In this document: in pieces, positions 1 through 7,708 of the stretch
Layout: every line of letters starts with the position of its first letter
How positions within the stretch are numbered: position 1 is the stretch's first letter
Assembly (NCBI RefSeq): GCF_000382885.1
Contig: NZ_CAVK010000195.1
Location: 1 to 33,288, forward strand
Direction of reading: 5' to 3'
Source of the DNA: Sphingobium indicum BiD32
GTDB lineage: Bacteria > Pseudomonadota > Alphaproteobacteria > Sphingomonadales > Sphingomonadaceae
Length of the DNA: 33,288 bases
Program-made: the position numbers and the translations under genes
Notes under the pieces: generated by a model
Database searches by the model: none
Seen by the model: the letters and a program-made list of their open reading frames with translations, nothing else
What the model was told of the DNA's origin: nothing

Positions 1-9
1 GGCCAGCCA

Positions 10-28
10 CCTCCCCTTAAAGGGGAGG
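10..28. repeat. Short GC-rich palindrome, REP-like
   Basis: The arms CCTCCCCTT and AAGGGGAGG are perfectly complementary around a single A. The unit closely resembles the two outer hairpins of the composite repeat at 11826-11945 (CCTCCCCT / AGGGGAGG), and both are followed by ATT. It lies just downstream of the rhomboid gene on the minus strand. No T-run follows on either strand, so a dispersed repeat fits better than an intrinsic terminator, although the hairpin could still stabilise the 3' end of the transcript. The repeat may continue beyond the left window edge. Confidence 0.6.
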
Positions 29-62
29 ATTGGAAGCGACACGAAGCTGATCGACTACGACT

Positions 63-701
63 TTAATTGAGGGGCTGGGGCGGCTTGCGGAAACGCCAGC
101 GGAGCAGCGGGCGCGTCAGCACCAGCCCTGCCAGAAAGCCGCCAATATGCGCGGCAATGGCGATCTGGCCAAGGTCGCCCAATCCGCCTGCGGTCGCGAT
201 GCCGATCATCAATTGCAACCCGATCCACGCCGCTGCCAGCCAGAGCAGGCGCACGACATTGGCCGATAGCGGCCCGATACGGCGCACGGTCTGCTGGCTG
301 TAGAGCAAGGCATAGGTCGCCATGATCGCCGAGATCGCGCCGCTGGCACCGACCATGGGGTTGGTCGATCCGGGATCGATCGCCCATTGCGCGGCGCAGG
401 CGCCATAGGCACCCACCAGATAGAGGCAGAGCGTCCCGCCCTTCCCCAACACCTGTTCGACCTGTCGCCCGCAAAAGACCAGCATCAACAGGTTGAAGCC
501 GATGTGCAGCCAGCCTGCGTGGATCAGCGCGCAACTGAGCGGCGTCAGCCAGACCGGGACCGCCGCCATGCCATCCAGCAGGGCCGGATCGGTGATCCGC
601 GCCGGAATGAAGCCGCCAATGATGGCGGCCTCATCAGTGCGGCCGGTGAAATGGAGCAGCAGGAATATGACGAAAGTGATCGCCGCAATCCCGTTGGTCA
701 T
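63..701 (-). CDS. Rhomboid-family intramembrane serine protease
   Basis: This 212-residue polytopic membrane protein is predicted to cleave transmembrane substrates within the inner membrane. The rhomboid signature is complete. Around residues 61-70, HAGWLHIGFN carries the conserved His and Asn. GASGA holds the catalytic Ser at about residue 120, and AHIGG holds the catalytic His at about residue 185. About six hydrophobic segments cover most of the chain. I chose the ATG at 701, preceded by GGCAGG on the minus strand. A GTG at 722 would add seven residues but has no good ribosome site. The gene follows greA with a gap of about 23 bases and is probably the last gene of the carA-to-rhomboid series. 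Natural substrates cannot be told from sequence. Confidence 0.9.
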   Translation of the reverse strand: MTNGIAAITFVIFLLLHFTGRTDEAAIIGGFIPARITDPALLDGMAAVPVWLTPLSCALIHAGWLHIGFNLLMLVFCGRQVEQVLGKGGTLCLYLVGAYGACAAQWAIDPGSTNPMVGASGAISAIMATYALLYSQQTVRRIGPLSANVVRLLWLAAAWIGLQLMIGIATAGGLGDLGQIAIAAHIGGFLAGLVLTRPLLRWRFRKPPQPLN

Positions 702-724
702 CCTGCCTGCGGGCAATTTCACGG

Positions 725-1201
725 TCAGATGAAGGCGATTTTTTCGACCTGGTAGAATTTGTCGCCCGCCGGGACCGACACTTCCACATCCTCGCCCACC
801 GTGCGACCGATCAGCGCGCGGCCGAGCGGGCTGTTATAGGAAATCATGCCGAGCTTGGCGTCCGCTTCGGCCTGACCCACGATCTGATATTTGACCGGCT
901 TGTCATCCTCGTCGAGCAGGGTCACGGTCGCGCCGAACACGATCTTGTCGCCCGACAGGCTCTTGGGATCGATGATCTGCGCCCGCGACAGCTTGTCCTC
1001 CAGATCGGAGATGGTCGCTTCGACCTGGCCCTGCCGTTCCTTGGCCGCGTGATATTCGGCATTTTCCGACAGATCGCCATGCGCCCGCGCTTCTTCGATG
1101 GCGTCAACGATCAATGGCCGTTCAGCCTTGAGTTCGCGGAGCTGCGTCATGAGCTTGTCATAGCCCATCTGCAACATCGGCATCTTCTCAACGGTCGCCA
1201 T
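725..1201 (-). CDS. greA: Transcription elongation factor GreA
   Basis: GreA enters the RNA polymerase secondary channel and stimulates cleavage of backtracked transcripts. The 158-residue length is normal for the family. Residues 1-75 form the predicted N-terminal coiled coil, including the acidic-tip stretch [17 protein letters not shown]. The C-terminal half is the FKBP-like domain ([22 protein letters not shown]). The ATG at 1201 is preceded on the minus strand by GAAGGA with an 8-base spacer. It lies 80 bases downstream of carB on the same strand, and the rhomboid gene follows closely, so the three are probably co-transcribed. Nothing in the protein is unusual. Confidence 0.97.
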   Translation of the reverse strand: MATVEKMPMLQMGYDKLMTQLRELKAERPLIVDAIEEARAHGDLSENAEYHAAKERQGQVEATISDLEDKLSRAQIIDPKSLSGDKIVFGATVTLLDEDDKPVKYQIVGQAEADAKLGMISYNSPLGRALIGRTVGEDVEVSVPAGDKFYQVEKIAFI

Positions 1202-1281
1202 TATGCAAATCCTTCGTCAAAACTTCCCTTTGGCGGCGACCAACATGGTGCCACCCGCAGCATGTGTCCTTGTGCAGGGGA

Positions 1282-4200
1282 TCAGGCTTGCGACAGGGGA
1301 TAATAGGACTGGAGCGACCGCACTTCAAGGGGATGGTCCCGTAAAGCCTCTATTGCATCGGCTGCGGCGACGCTGGCGGCGGCGGTGGTGAAGCTGGCAA
1401 TCTTCGCCCTTAGAGCAGATGTGCGGATCGCCTTGCTGTCTTTCAGGGACTGCCAGCCTTCGGTAGTGTTGAAAATCAGCTGGACGTCGCCGTCGGTGAT
1501 GCGGTCGACAATGTGCGGGCGGCCCTGCGCCACCTTGTTGACCGTTTCCACCGCGATGCCATTGTCGGCGAGATAAGTGGCGGTGCCGCCGGTCGCGATG
1601 ATGCGGAAGCCCATGGCGGCGAGCTTCTTGGCAGCAGGCAGGATCACGGCCTTGTCACCGTCCTTGAGCGAGATGAACACCGTGCCGCTGGTAGGCAATA
1701 TGGTACCAGCACCAATCTGTGCCTTGGCAAAGGCGGTTGCAAAATCGCTATCGATTCCCATGACTTCGCCGGTGCTTTTCATTTCCGGTGACAGGACCGG
1801 ATCGACGCCGGGGAAGCGGCCGAAGGGGAATACCGCTTCCTTGACCGCAACATGCTTGATCGCATTGCGATCGATCACGGGCAGGTTTTCCAGCATCTCG
1901 CCCGCCATCACCCGCGCGGCGATCTTGGCGATGGGGGTGCCGATCGCCTTGGCGACGAAGGGGACGGTGCGGCTGGCGCGCGGGTTGACCTCGATCAGAT
2001 AAACAGTGCCGTCCTTGACCGCGAACTGGATGTTCATCAGGCCGCGCACCGACAAGGCGTGGGCCAATATTTCGGTCTGCCGTTCGATTTCCGCGATGAT
2101 ATCATCGCTCAGGCTGTAGGGCGGCAGCGAGCAGGCGCTGTCGCCCGAATGGACGCCGGCTTCCTCGATATGCTGCAACACGCCCGCGACGACGACATCG
2201 ACGCCATCGCACAGCGCATCGACATCGACCTCGATCGCGTCGCGCAGATATTGGTCGATCAGGACTGGCGATTCGCCCGATACCAGCACGGCGGTGGTGA
2301 TATATTCTTCCAGTTGCGCCTGCCCGTCGACAATCTCCATCGCCCGGCCACCCAGAACATAGGAAGGGCGCATGAGGACGGGATAGCCGATGCGGTTGGC
2401 GACGGCGATCGCCTCCTCCCGGCTGCGGGCGATGCCATTGTCGGGCTGGCGCAGCTTGAGCTTGTCGATCAGCGCGGCGAAGCGCTCGCGATCTTCGGCG
2501 AGGTCAATGGCGTCGGGCGATGTGCCCAAAATGGGGATGCCTGCATCCTCAAGCGCCTGCGCCAGTTTCAGCGGAGTCTGGCCGCCAAACTGGACGATGA
2601 CGCCCTTCAATGTGCCGTTCGACTTTTCGATGTCGAGGATTTCCAGCACATCCTCAGCGGTCAGCGGCTCGAAATAGAGGCGGTCCGACGTGTCATAGTC
2701 GGTGGACACGGTTTCCGGGTTGCAGTTGACCATGATCGTTTCATAGCCGACGTCGCTCAGCGCGAAGCAGGCGTGGACGCAGCAATAGTCGAACTCGATC
2801 CCCTGCCCGATCCGGTTCGGCCCGCCCCCAAGGATGACGACCTTTTCGCGGTCGGTCGGGGCGGATTCATTCTCCGCCTCGCCAAAGATCGGCGCTTCAT
2901 AGGTCGAATACATATAGGGCGTTTTCGCCTCGAACTCGGCGGCGCAGGTGTCGATGCGCTTAAACACCGGGCGCACACCCAGCCTGTGGCGCAGCGCGCG
3001 CACTTCATCCTCGGTCACGCCGCCGGTCATCGCCTTGACCGCTTCGTGGATCAGACCGGAACCGCGCGCGATGCCGCGCTCCATGCCGCGCAGATTGGCG
3101 GATTTGAGCGCGAGATAGGCCAGGCGCTTGTCGGAAAAGCCCATGGATTTCAGGCGACGCATCCCGTCCGTGTCGCGCGGCAGGCCGTTTTCGAGGACTT
3201 CCCCTTCCGCCTCGACAATTTCCTTGATCCGTTCGAGGAACCAGGGGTCGAACTTGGCGATGGCGTGGATTTCCGCGACGGTCAGCCCTTCGCGCAAGGC
3301 CTGCGCCGCGACCAGCAACCGGTCGGGCGTGGGCTGCGACAGGGCGGCGATAATGTCATCCTTCGGCGCGCCGACCAGATGATCGACATCGTTGAAACCG
3401 CACAGGCCGGTTTCCAGACCGCGCAGCGCCTTCTGCATCGATTCATGGATGTTGCGGCCGATCGCCATGACTTCGCCGACGGACTTCATCGCGGTGCCGA
3501 GCAAAGGCTCTGCGCCCTTGAACTTTTCAAAGGCGAAGCGCGGGATCTTGGTCACGACATAGTCGATGGTCGGCTCAAACGACGCAGGCGTCGCGCCGGT
3601 GATGTCGTTGGTGATTTCGTCCAGCGTATAACCAACGGCCAGCTTCGCCGCGACCTTGGCAATCGGGAAGCCGGTGGCTTTGGACGCCAGCGCCGACGAG
3701 CGCGACACGCGCGGGTTCATCTCGATCACGATCAGGCGGCCATCCTTGGGATTGACCGCGAACTGTACGTTGGAACCGCCTGTTTCGACGCCGATTTCAC
3801 GCAGCACCGCAATGGATGCGTTGCGCATGATCTGATATTCCTTGTCGGTCAGCGTCAGCGCTGGCGCGACAGTGATGCTGTCCCCGGTATGGACGCCCAT
3901 CGGATCGACATTTTCGATCGAGCAGATGATGATGCAATTGTCCGCACGGTCGCGGACCACCTCCATCTCATATTCTTTCCAGCCGAGCAGCGATTCCTCG
4001 ATCAGCACTTCGGTGGTGGGCGATGCGTCCAGCCCGCCGCGCACGATGGTCATGAACTCGTCGCGATTATAGGCAATGCCGCCGCCGGTGCCGCCCATGG
4101 TGAAGCTGGGGCGGATGATTGACGGCAGGCCGGTAAATTCCAGCGCCTCCAGCGCCTCCTCCATGGAGTGGGCGATGCGCGAACGGGCGGATTCGAGGCC

Positions 4201-4617
4201 AATCTTGTCCATGGCGTCGCGGAACTTGATCCGGTCCTCCGCCTTGTCGATGGCTTCGGCGTCTGCGCCGATCATCTGCACACCGTACTTCTCCAGCGTG
4301 CCGTCATTGAACAGGGCCAGCGCCGTGTTGAGCGCGGTCTGCCCGCCCATCGTCGGCAGCACCGCGTCCGGCCGCTCCTTCTCGATGATCTTCGCCACGA
4401 TTTCGGGCGTGATCGGCTCGACATAGGTGGCGTCGGCAAATTCCGGGTCGGTCATGATCGTGGCCGGGTTGGAATTGACCAGGATGATGCGATAGCCCTC
4501 TTCCTTGAGCGCCTTCACCGCCTGCGTGCCCGAATAATCGAACTCGCACGCCTGACCGATGATGATCGGGCCAGCGCCGATGATGAGGATGGAGGAGATG
4601 TCGGTTCTTTTGGGCAT
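1282..4617 (-). CDS. carB: Carbamoyl-phosphate synthase large subunit
   Basis: CarB makes carbamoyl phosphate from bicarbonate, ATP and the ammonia delivered by CarA, feeding arginine and pyrimidine synthesis. The 1111-residue chain has the two duplicated halves. Each begins with a nucleotide-binding core ([19 protein letters not shown] near residue 12; [19 protein letters not shown] in the second half) followed by an ATP-grasp domain. The C-terminal MGS-like allosteric domain spans about residues 979-1111 ([16 protein letters not shown]). Length matches other alphaproteobacterial CarB proteins and is slightly longer than the enterobacterial form. The ATG at 4617 is one base from the stop of the upstream hypothetical gene, whose end supplies the AGGG ribosome site. 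carA lies two genes upstream, so carA and carB are interrupted but still in series. Confidence 0.98.
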   Translation of the reverse strand: MPKRTDISSILIIGAGPIIIGQACEFDYSGTQAVKALKEEGYRIILVNSNPATIMTDPEFADATYVEPITPEIVAKIIEKERPDAVLPTMGGQTALNTALALFNDGTLEKYGVQMIGADAEAIDKAEDRIKFRDAMDKIGLESARSRIAHSMEEALEALEFTGLPSIIRPSFTMGGTGGGIAYNRDEFMTIVRGGLDASPTTEVLIEESLLGWKEYEMEVVRDRADNCIIICSIENVDPMGVHTGDSITVAPALTLTDKEYQIMRNASIAVLREIGVETGGSNVQFAVNPKDGRLIVIEMNPRVSRSSALASKATGFPIAKVAAKLAVGYTLDEITNDITGATPASFEPTIDYVVTKIPRFAFEKFKGAEPLLGTAMKSVGEVMAIGRNIHESMQKALRGLETGLCGFNDVDHLVGAPKDDIIAALSQPTPDRLLVAAQALREGLTVAEIHAIAKFDPWFLERIKEIVEAEGEVLENGLPRDTDGMRRLKSMGFSDKRLAYLALKSANLRGMERGIARGSGLIHEAVKAMTGGVTEDEVRALRHRLGVRPVFKRIDTCAAEFEAKTPYMYSTYEAPIFGEAENESAPTDREKVVILGGGPNRIGQGIEFDYCCVHACFALSDVGYETIMVNCNPETVSTDYDTSDRLYFEPLTAEDVLEILDIEKSNGTLKGVIVQFGGQTPLKLAQALEDAGIPILGTSPDAIDLAEDRERFAALIDKLKLRQPDNGIARSREEAIAVANRIGYPVLMRPSYVLGGRAMEIVDGQAQLEEYITTAVLVSGESPVLIDQYLRDAIEVDVDALCDGVDVVVAGVLQHIEEAGVHSGDSACSLPPYSLSDDIIAEIERQTEILAHALSVRGLMNIQFAVKDGTVYLIEVNPRASRTVPFVAKAIGTPIAKIAARVMAGEMLENLPVIDRNAIKHVAVKEAVFPFGRFPGVDPVLSPEMKSTGEVMGIDSDFATAFAKAQIGAGTILPTSGTVFISLKDGDKAVILPAAKKLAAMGFRIIATGGTATYLADNGIAVETVNKVAQGRPHIVDRITDGDVQLIFNTTEGWQSLKDSKAIRTSALRAKIASFTTAAASVAAADAIEALRDHPLEVRSLQSYYPLSQA

Positions 4618-4618
4618 G

Positions 4619-5011
4619 TTATCCCTGCACTAGTTCAATTGTACGACCGAAGCAGAGGTTCTCTGCCCCGATGATGTCAGTTTTGGCGGCGGAATGAGCA
4701 ATCTTCAAAATATCGTCCGACATCCATTTCATTGTCACGTTCGGCTCACCATCCAGCGCAACCGCTCGGCATTCGCCTTTCCAGAAACGTCCGCTCTGCA
4801 GCATGACGACCCGCGAATAACCCGTAGTGGCACCGCAATCCGTCATCTGAACGCGAGCTATTATTTCGCCGTCAGGTGAATGGTTCGACGAGAAGATCGA
4901 CGTTTCACACATCCCCACACCTAACGCAGAATCGAGCAACACAAGACCAGCGCCTGCAAAACAGACTACTGCTCCGAAAGCCAACAACAGACCTTTCGTG
5001 CGCGCTTTCAA
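4619..5011 (-). CDS. Membrane-anchored hypothetical protein between rraB and carB
   Basis: I do not recognise a named family for this 130-residue protein. Residues 7-27 are a hydrophobic segment after a basic start (MKARTK), which suggests a signal anchor or signal peptide. The remainder contains DCGATTG at residues 58-64, a motif I associate from memory with small uncharacterised exported proteins, and several cysteines that might pair in the periplasm. The start appears to be TTG at 5011, because no in-frame ATG precedes the hydrophobic segment. An AGGA lies three bases upstream, which is short. Base composition differs from the neighbours: bases 4621-4740 contain 57 G+C of 120 by my count, against 43 of 60 in a sampled stretch of carB. 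It is placed tightly between rraB and carB, so it is probably translated with them, and it may be a later insertion. Confidence 0.75.
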   Translation of the reverse strand: MKARTKGLLLAFGAVVCFAGAGLVLLDSALGVGMCETSIFSSNHSPDGEIIARVQMTDCGATTGYSRVVMLQSGRFWKGECRAVALDGEPNVTMKWMSDDILKIAHSAAKTDIIGAENLCFGRTIELVQG

Positions 5012-5030
5012 AATTCCTGCCTAAATTCGC

Positions 5031-5399
5031 TCAATGCACCGCCCCCGTCCGCGCTTCGCACCCCCAACCGTCATATTCCACGCCGCACAAAATCTCGATC
5101 TGGAGGCATTTTTTAGTCAGGGCGCGGATGGAGGCTTCGTCCACCGCCTGTTCGCATTCGAGGAACAGGAACAGGTCGCCATCCTCATCCTCTTCGCGGT
5201 CCAGTTCGACCATGCCGAACTGGCTGGCGATTTCCAGGACGCGGTCGAAATCCTTGTCATTGCCCTTGAAGCTGACGTCCACGGCGCGCGGGATCATCGC
5301 CTTGTCGCCATTGGCGGCGAGGTTGGCGAGGACTTCGCGGTCCGCTTCCCATTCGGCGGCGAGGCGCGCTTCATCGACGGGGGGCAGCTTGATGCTCAT
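5031..5399 (-). CDS. rraB: RraB-family protein (regulator of RNase E activity)
   Basis: RraB in enterobacteria binds RNase E and dampens its activity on a subset of mRNAs. This 122-residue protein has the family features. An acidic N-terminal helix (DREVLANLAANGD) is followed by a fold containing ELDREEDEDGDLFLF and the near-C-terminal VEYDGWG, which matches the ending of E. coli RraB. I chose the ATG at 5399 because it overlaps the carA stop as ATGA (5396-5399), a typical coupled arrangement. A longer frame upstream would run into carA. Its position between carA and carB is not known to have functional meaning. Family assignment is strong; the regulatory role is transferred from E. coli. Confidence 0.88.
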   Translation of the reverse strand: MSIKLPPVDEARLAAEWEADREVLANLAANGDKAMIPRAVDVSFKGNDKDFDRVLEIASQFGMVELDREEDEDGDLFLFLECEQAVDEASIRALTKKCLQIEILCGVEYDGWGCEARTGAVH

Positions 5400-6646
5400 G
5401 GTGCCACCGCTTTCTTGAGGCCATCGACGAAGCGCTGGAACAGGTAGAAACTGTCCTGCGGGCCGGGCGAGGCTTCGGGGTGATATTGGACCGAGAAAGC
5501 GTTTTTGTCGGTCAAGGCAATGCCGCAATTGCTGCCGTCGAACAGCGAGATGTGGGTCGAACGCACATTGGCGGGGAGCGTGGCGGCATCGACCGCGAAG
5601 CCGTGGTTCATGCTGGTGATTTCGACCAGCCCGTCCTCCAGTCGCTTGACCGGATGGTTCGCGCCTCTGTGGCCCTGATGCATCTTGATGGTCTTTGCGC
5701 CCACGGCAAGGCCCAGCAACTGGTGGCCAAGGCAGATGCCGAATACCGGAATGTCCGCGTCCAGCACCTGCCGGATCACCGGCACGGCGTAAGCGCCGGT
5801 CGCGGCGGGATCGCCCGGACCGTTGGAGAGGAACACGCCGTCGGGGCCAAGCGCCGACACCTGATCGAAGGTAGCGGTGGCAGGCAGCACAGTGACGCGC
5901 GCGCCGGCCTTTACGAGATTGCGGAAGATGTTGTTCTTTGCGCCATAATCGATCGCGACGACATGGGGTCTTGAACTATCTCCGTTCGCTTCGAGCGCAG
6001 TCGAGAAGCCAGTTTCAGGTGTCTCGACTTCGCTCGACACGAACGGGATTTGGGTTTCGTTCAGGCTATATCCTTTGCCCAGCGTCCATGGTCCACCTTC
6101 CCACAGGCGGCTGTCCTTGCCCGTCACTTCGATGGCGAGGTCCATGCCCTCCAGACCCGGCCAGGCGGCGGCCTTGGCCGCCAGCGCGGCGATGTCGAAC
6201 GCGCCATCGGGATCATGGGCGATGACGATGTTGGGCGCGCCCTTTTCACGGATCATGCGGGTCAGCGCGCGGGTGTCGACGCCCGACAGGCCGATGCGGC
6301 CATGGTCGCGCATCCACTCGTCGAACGGCTGGACGTTGCGGAAATTGCTCGGTTCGGTCACATCCTGCCGCACGACGCAGCCAAGCGCGAAGGGCGTGTC
6401 CGCCTCTACATCGTCCGCGTTGGTGCCGACATTGCCGATATGGGGGAAGGTGAAGGTCACGACTTGGCCCGCATAGCTGGGGTCGGTCATGATTTCCTGA
6501 TAGCCGGTGATGGCGGTGTTGAAGCAGAGTTCGCCTACCGCTTCGCCCACAGCGCCGAACCCACGGCCGAACACGGCGGAACCATCGGCGAAAACCAATA
6601 CCCCTGTCGCTCCTTTGGGCACAATGAGGGTCTTGGCGTCAGCCAT
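5396..6646 (-). CDS. carA: Carbamoyl-phosphate synthase small subunit
   Basis: CarA is the glutamine amidotransferase subunit that hydrolyses glutamine and channels ammonia to CarB. The 416-residue protein has the N-terminal small-subunit domain (about residues 1-195) and a class I GATase domain. The GATase nucleophile Cys is at about residue 305 (FGICLGHQ) and HPEASPG carries the later triad residues. The ATG at 6646 gives the usual beginning, and AAGGA lies about 10 bases upstream. Residues 201-222 are encoded exactly by a 65-bp palindromic repeat placed in the linker before HVVAIDYGAKNNI. This partly explains the excess over the 382 residues of E. coli CarA. The linker location suggests the enzyme stays functional. 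rraB overlaps its stop by four bases. Confidence 0.97.
   Translation of the reverse strand: MADAKTLIVPKGATGVLVFADGSAVFGRGFGAVGEAVGELCFNTAITGYQEIMTDPSYAGQVVTFTFPHIGNVGTNADDVEADTPFALGCVVRQDVTEPSNFRNVQPFDEWMRDHGRIGLSGVDTRALTRMIREKGAPNIVIAHDPDGAFDIAALAAKAAAWPGLEGMDLAIEVTGKDSRLWEGGPWTLGKGYSLNETQIPFVSSEVETPETGFSTALEANGDSSRPHVVAIDYGAKNNIFRNLVKAGARVTVLPATATFDQVSALGPDGVFLSNGPGDPAATGAYAVPVIRQVLDADIPVFGICLGHQLLGLAVGAKTIKMHQGHRGANHPVKRLEDGLVEITSMNHGFAVDAATLPANVRSTHISLFDGSNCGIALTDKNAFSVQYHPEASPGPQDSFYLFQRFVDGLKKAVAP
5982..6046. repeat. Palindromic repeat inserted in frame within carA
   Basis: On the plus strand the left arm (from CCGTTCGCTTCGAGCG) and the right arm (ending CGCTCGACACGAACGG) are imperfect inverted copies around a short centre (AGTTTCAG). 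The element starts exactly at codon 201 of carA and encodes residues 201-222, beginning PFVSSEVETPETG. Palindromes of this general kind recur between genes in sphingomonad genomes, as I recall. Here one lies inside a reading frame without a stop codon, like the Rickettsia palindromic elements. Whether it is multicopy in this genome cannot be seen from this window. Confidence 0.8.
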
Positions 6647-6802
6647 GGTCGGGTGGTCCTTTTTTGCTTTTGCGGGGTCCCGTCTGGTGCGGGTTAAACG
6701 GCCGGTCACCTATGCCTGTGCGGCGTCGCGGTCAACGCCTGTTAAAAATCTCTTTTGGCACTATATCTGCTCCTTTCCGACAATGAGAGGATTCGCTTCG
6801 CC
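6647..6802. promoter_or_regulatory. Divergent promoter region between carA and yqeY
   Basis: This 156-base gap separates carA (minus) from the yqeY-dnaG-rpoD series (plus), so promoters for both operons should lie here. The stretch around 6740-6770 is AT-rich (TTAAAAATC, then CTATATCTG) and could hold the plus-strand promoter. No convincing -35/-10 pair, attenuator or PyrR/ArgR-type site was recognised. The yqeY ribosome site is probably GAGAGGA at 6785-6791. Confidence 0.4.
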
Positions 6803-7255
6803 ATGATTCGCGATACCATCAAGAGCGCCCAGATCACAGCCATGAAGGCGGGCGAAAAAGAACGCCTGGCCGCCGTGCGCCTGATCCTGGCCAAGCTGAA
6901 GGACCGCGACATCGAATTGCGCGTGGCCAGCAACGTGCCGGATGACGATGTGGTGGTGGTCGAAGTGCTGCAGAAAATGGTCAAGCAGCGCCGCGAATCG
7001 ATAGAGATGTTCAGGAGCGGCGGGCGCGACGAACTGGCGGCGAAGGAACAGAGCGAGCTGGAAGTGATCGAAAGCTTCCTGCCGCAGCAGCTGAGCGAGG
7101 ACGAGACGAAGGCGGCGATCGAAGGGATCAAGGCCGAGGTCGGCGCGGCGAGCGTGAAGGATATGGGCAAGGTGATGGCGGTGCTGAAGGAACGGCACGG
7201 CCAGGTCATCGACATGAGCAAGGCAAGCGCGCTGGTGAAGGCGGCGCTGGGTTGA
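6803..7255 (+). CDS. GatB/YqeY domain protein
   Basis: This 150-residue protein belongs to the YqeY family, related to the C-terminal tail domain of the GatB amidotransferase subunit. A role in tRNA-dependent amidation has been suggested, but the function of the stand-alone form is not established. It has the usual helical N-terminal half (IKSAQITAMKAGEKERLAAVRLILAKLK) and the conserved later elements SFLPQQLSEDE and KDMGKVMAVLKE. I chose the ATG at 6803 because the family begins with this short helix. An upstream in-frame start would add 16 unrelated residues. It heads the dnaG-rpoD series, an order commonly seen in alphaproteobacteria as I recall. The next gene is separated by an inverted repeat. 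Confidence 0.92.
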   Translation: MIRDTIKSAQITAMKAGEKERLAAVRLILAKLKDRDIELRVASNVPDDDVVVVEVLQKMVKQRRESIEMFRSGGRDELAAKEQSELEVIESFLPQQLSEDETKAAIEGIKAEVGAASVKDMGKVMAVLKERHGQVIDMSKASALVKAALG

Positions 7256-7271
7256 TCTGGCGCTGATAGTC

Positions 7272-7308
7272 CCCCTCCCGCTTGCGGGAGGGGTCAGGGG
7301 AGGGCATG
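7272..7308 (+). repeat. Left inverted repeat of the DUF559 unit
   Basis: The outer part is a perfect palindrome (CCCCTCCCGC, TT, GCGGGAGGGG; 7272-7293). It is followed by TCAGGGGAGGGCATG. The same 37 bases recur inverted at 7657-7693 with one difference (A to G at the fourth base after the hairpin... TCA versus TCG). GGGGAGGG near 7297-7304 could act as a weak ribosome site for the DUF559 ATG at 7319. Confidence 0.88.
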
Positions 7309-7318
7309 TTCGATCCCT

Positions 7319-7708
7319 ATGGACAAAGGCTATGCCCGCCCCACCGCAAGAGCGCGCGACCTGCGCAACAATGCGACGGACGCCGAGCGCGTGCTGTGGC
7401 AGGCGATCAATGCGCGCAAAGTGTCCGGCATCCGTTTCAACCGCCAGGTGCCCATCGGCCCCTTCATCTGTGATTTCGTGGCGCGATCCATTGGTCTGGT
7501 GATTGAGGTTGATGGTGGCCAGCATGAGGATGCCGTCGATGCGGCGCGGACGCGCTATATCGAGGCGCAGGGATTTCGCGTCATTCGTTTCTGGAACAAT
7601 GATGTGTTGGGCAATTTGGACGGGGTGATTAAGGACATTATGCGCGTCGTGGCGGACATGCCCTCCCCCGACCCCTCCCGCAAGCGGGAGGGGAGGCATG
7701 GGCTTTAG
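7319..7708 (+). CDS. DUF559 protein, Vsr-like endonuclease fold
   Basis: This 129-residue protein belongs to DUF559, a family related to the very-short-patch-repair endonuclease fold (PD-(D/E)XK superfamily). Visible elements are the N-terminal helix ATDAERVLWQAI and the core GPFICDF (Asp52). VIEVDGGQH follows (Glu63, Asp65, His69), then RVIRFWNNDVL. These are the residues expected of the putative metal-dependent nuclease centre. No activity is known for the family. The last residues (SPDPSRKREGR) are encoded by the right inverted repeat, so the gene runs through the repeat and stops one base before the dnaG ATG. No strong ribosome site precedes the ATG at 7319. The gene could be the enzyme that spreads its flanking repeats, or a passenger. 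Confidence 0.85.
   Translation: MDKGYARPTARARDLRNNATDAERVLWQAINARKVSGIRFNRQVPIGPFICDFVARSIGLVIEVDGGQHEDAVDAARTRYIEAQGFRVIRFWNNDVLGNLDGVIKDIMRVVADMPSPDPSRKREGRHGL
7657..7693 (-). repeat. Right inverted repeat of the DUF559 unit
   Basis: This is the inverted copy of 7272-7308, identical at 36 of 37 positions. It lies inside the 3' end of the DUF559 reading frame. Its distal edge leads into GGGAGG (7691-7696), the only ribosome-site-like sequence ahead of the dnaG start at 7709, with a 12-base spacer. The repeat may therefore influence primase translation. Confidence 0.88.

Larger units (their letters stand above)
7272..7693. mobile_element. Candidate DUF559 mobile unit bounded by 37-bp inverted repeats
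   Basis: A 422-bp segment is bounded by inverted copies of a 37-base sequence (7272-7308 and 7657-7693) that match at 36 of 37 positions. Each copy contains its own perfect hairpin, CCCCTCCCGC-TT-GCGGGAGGGG. The only gene inside is a DUF559 nuclease-fold protein. The unit separates yqeY from dnaG, which are normally close. No target-site duplication is evident at the edges. Calling it mobile is inference from structure and position; it could also be two independent repeat insertions around a resident gene. Confidence 0.55.

Noticed and set aside
1852..4122. A 756-codon open frame antisense to carB.
   Set aside because: Same artefact of high GC at third positions; no domain, no ribosome site, and carB is certain.
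7255..7272. Target-site duplication at the edges of the DUF559 unit.
   Set aside because: Bases just outside 7272 and 7693 show no convincing direct repeat.
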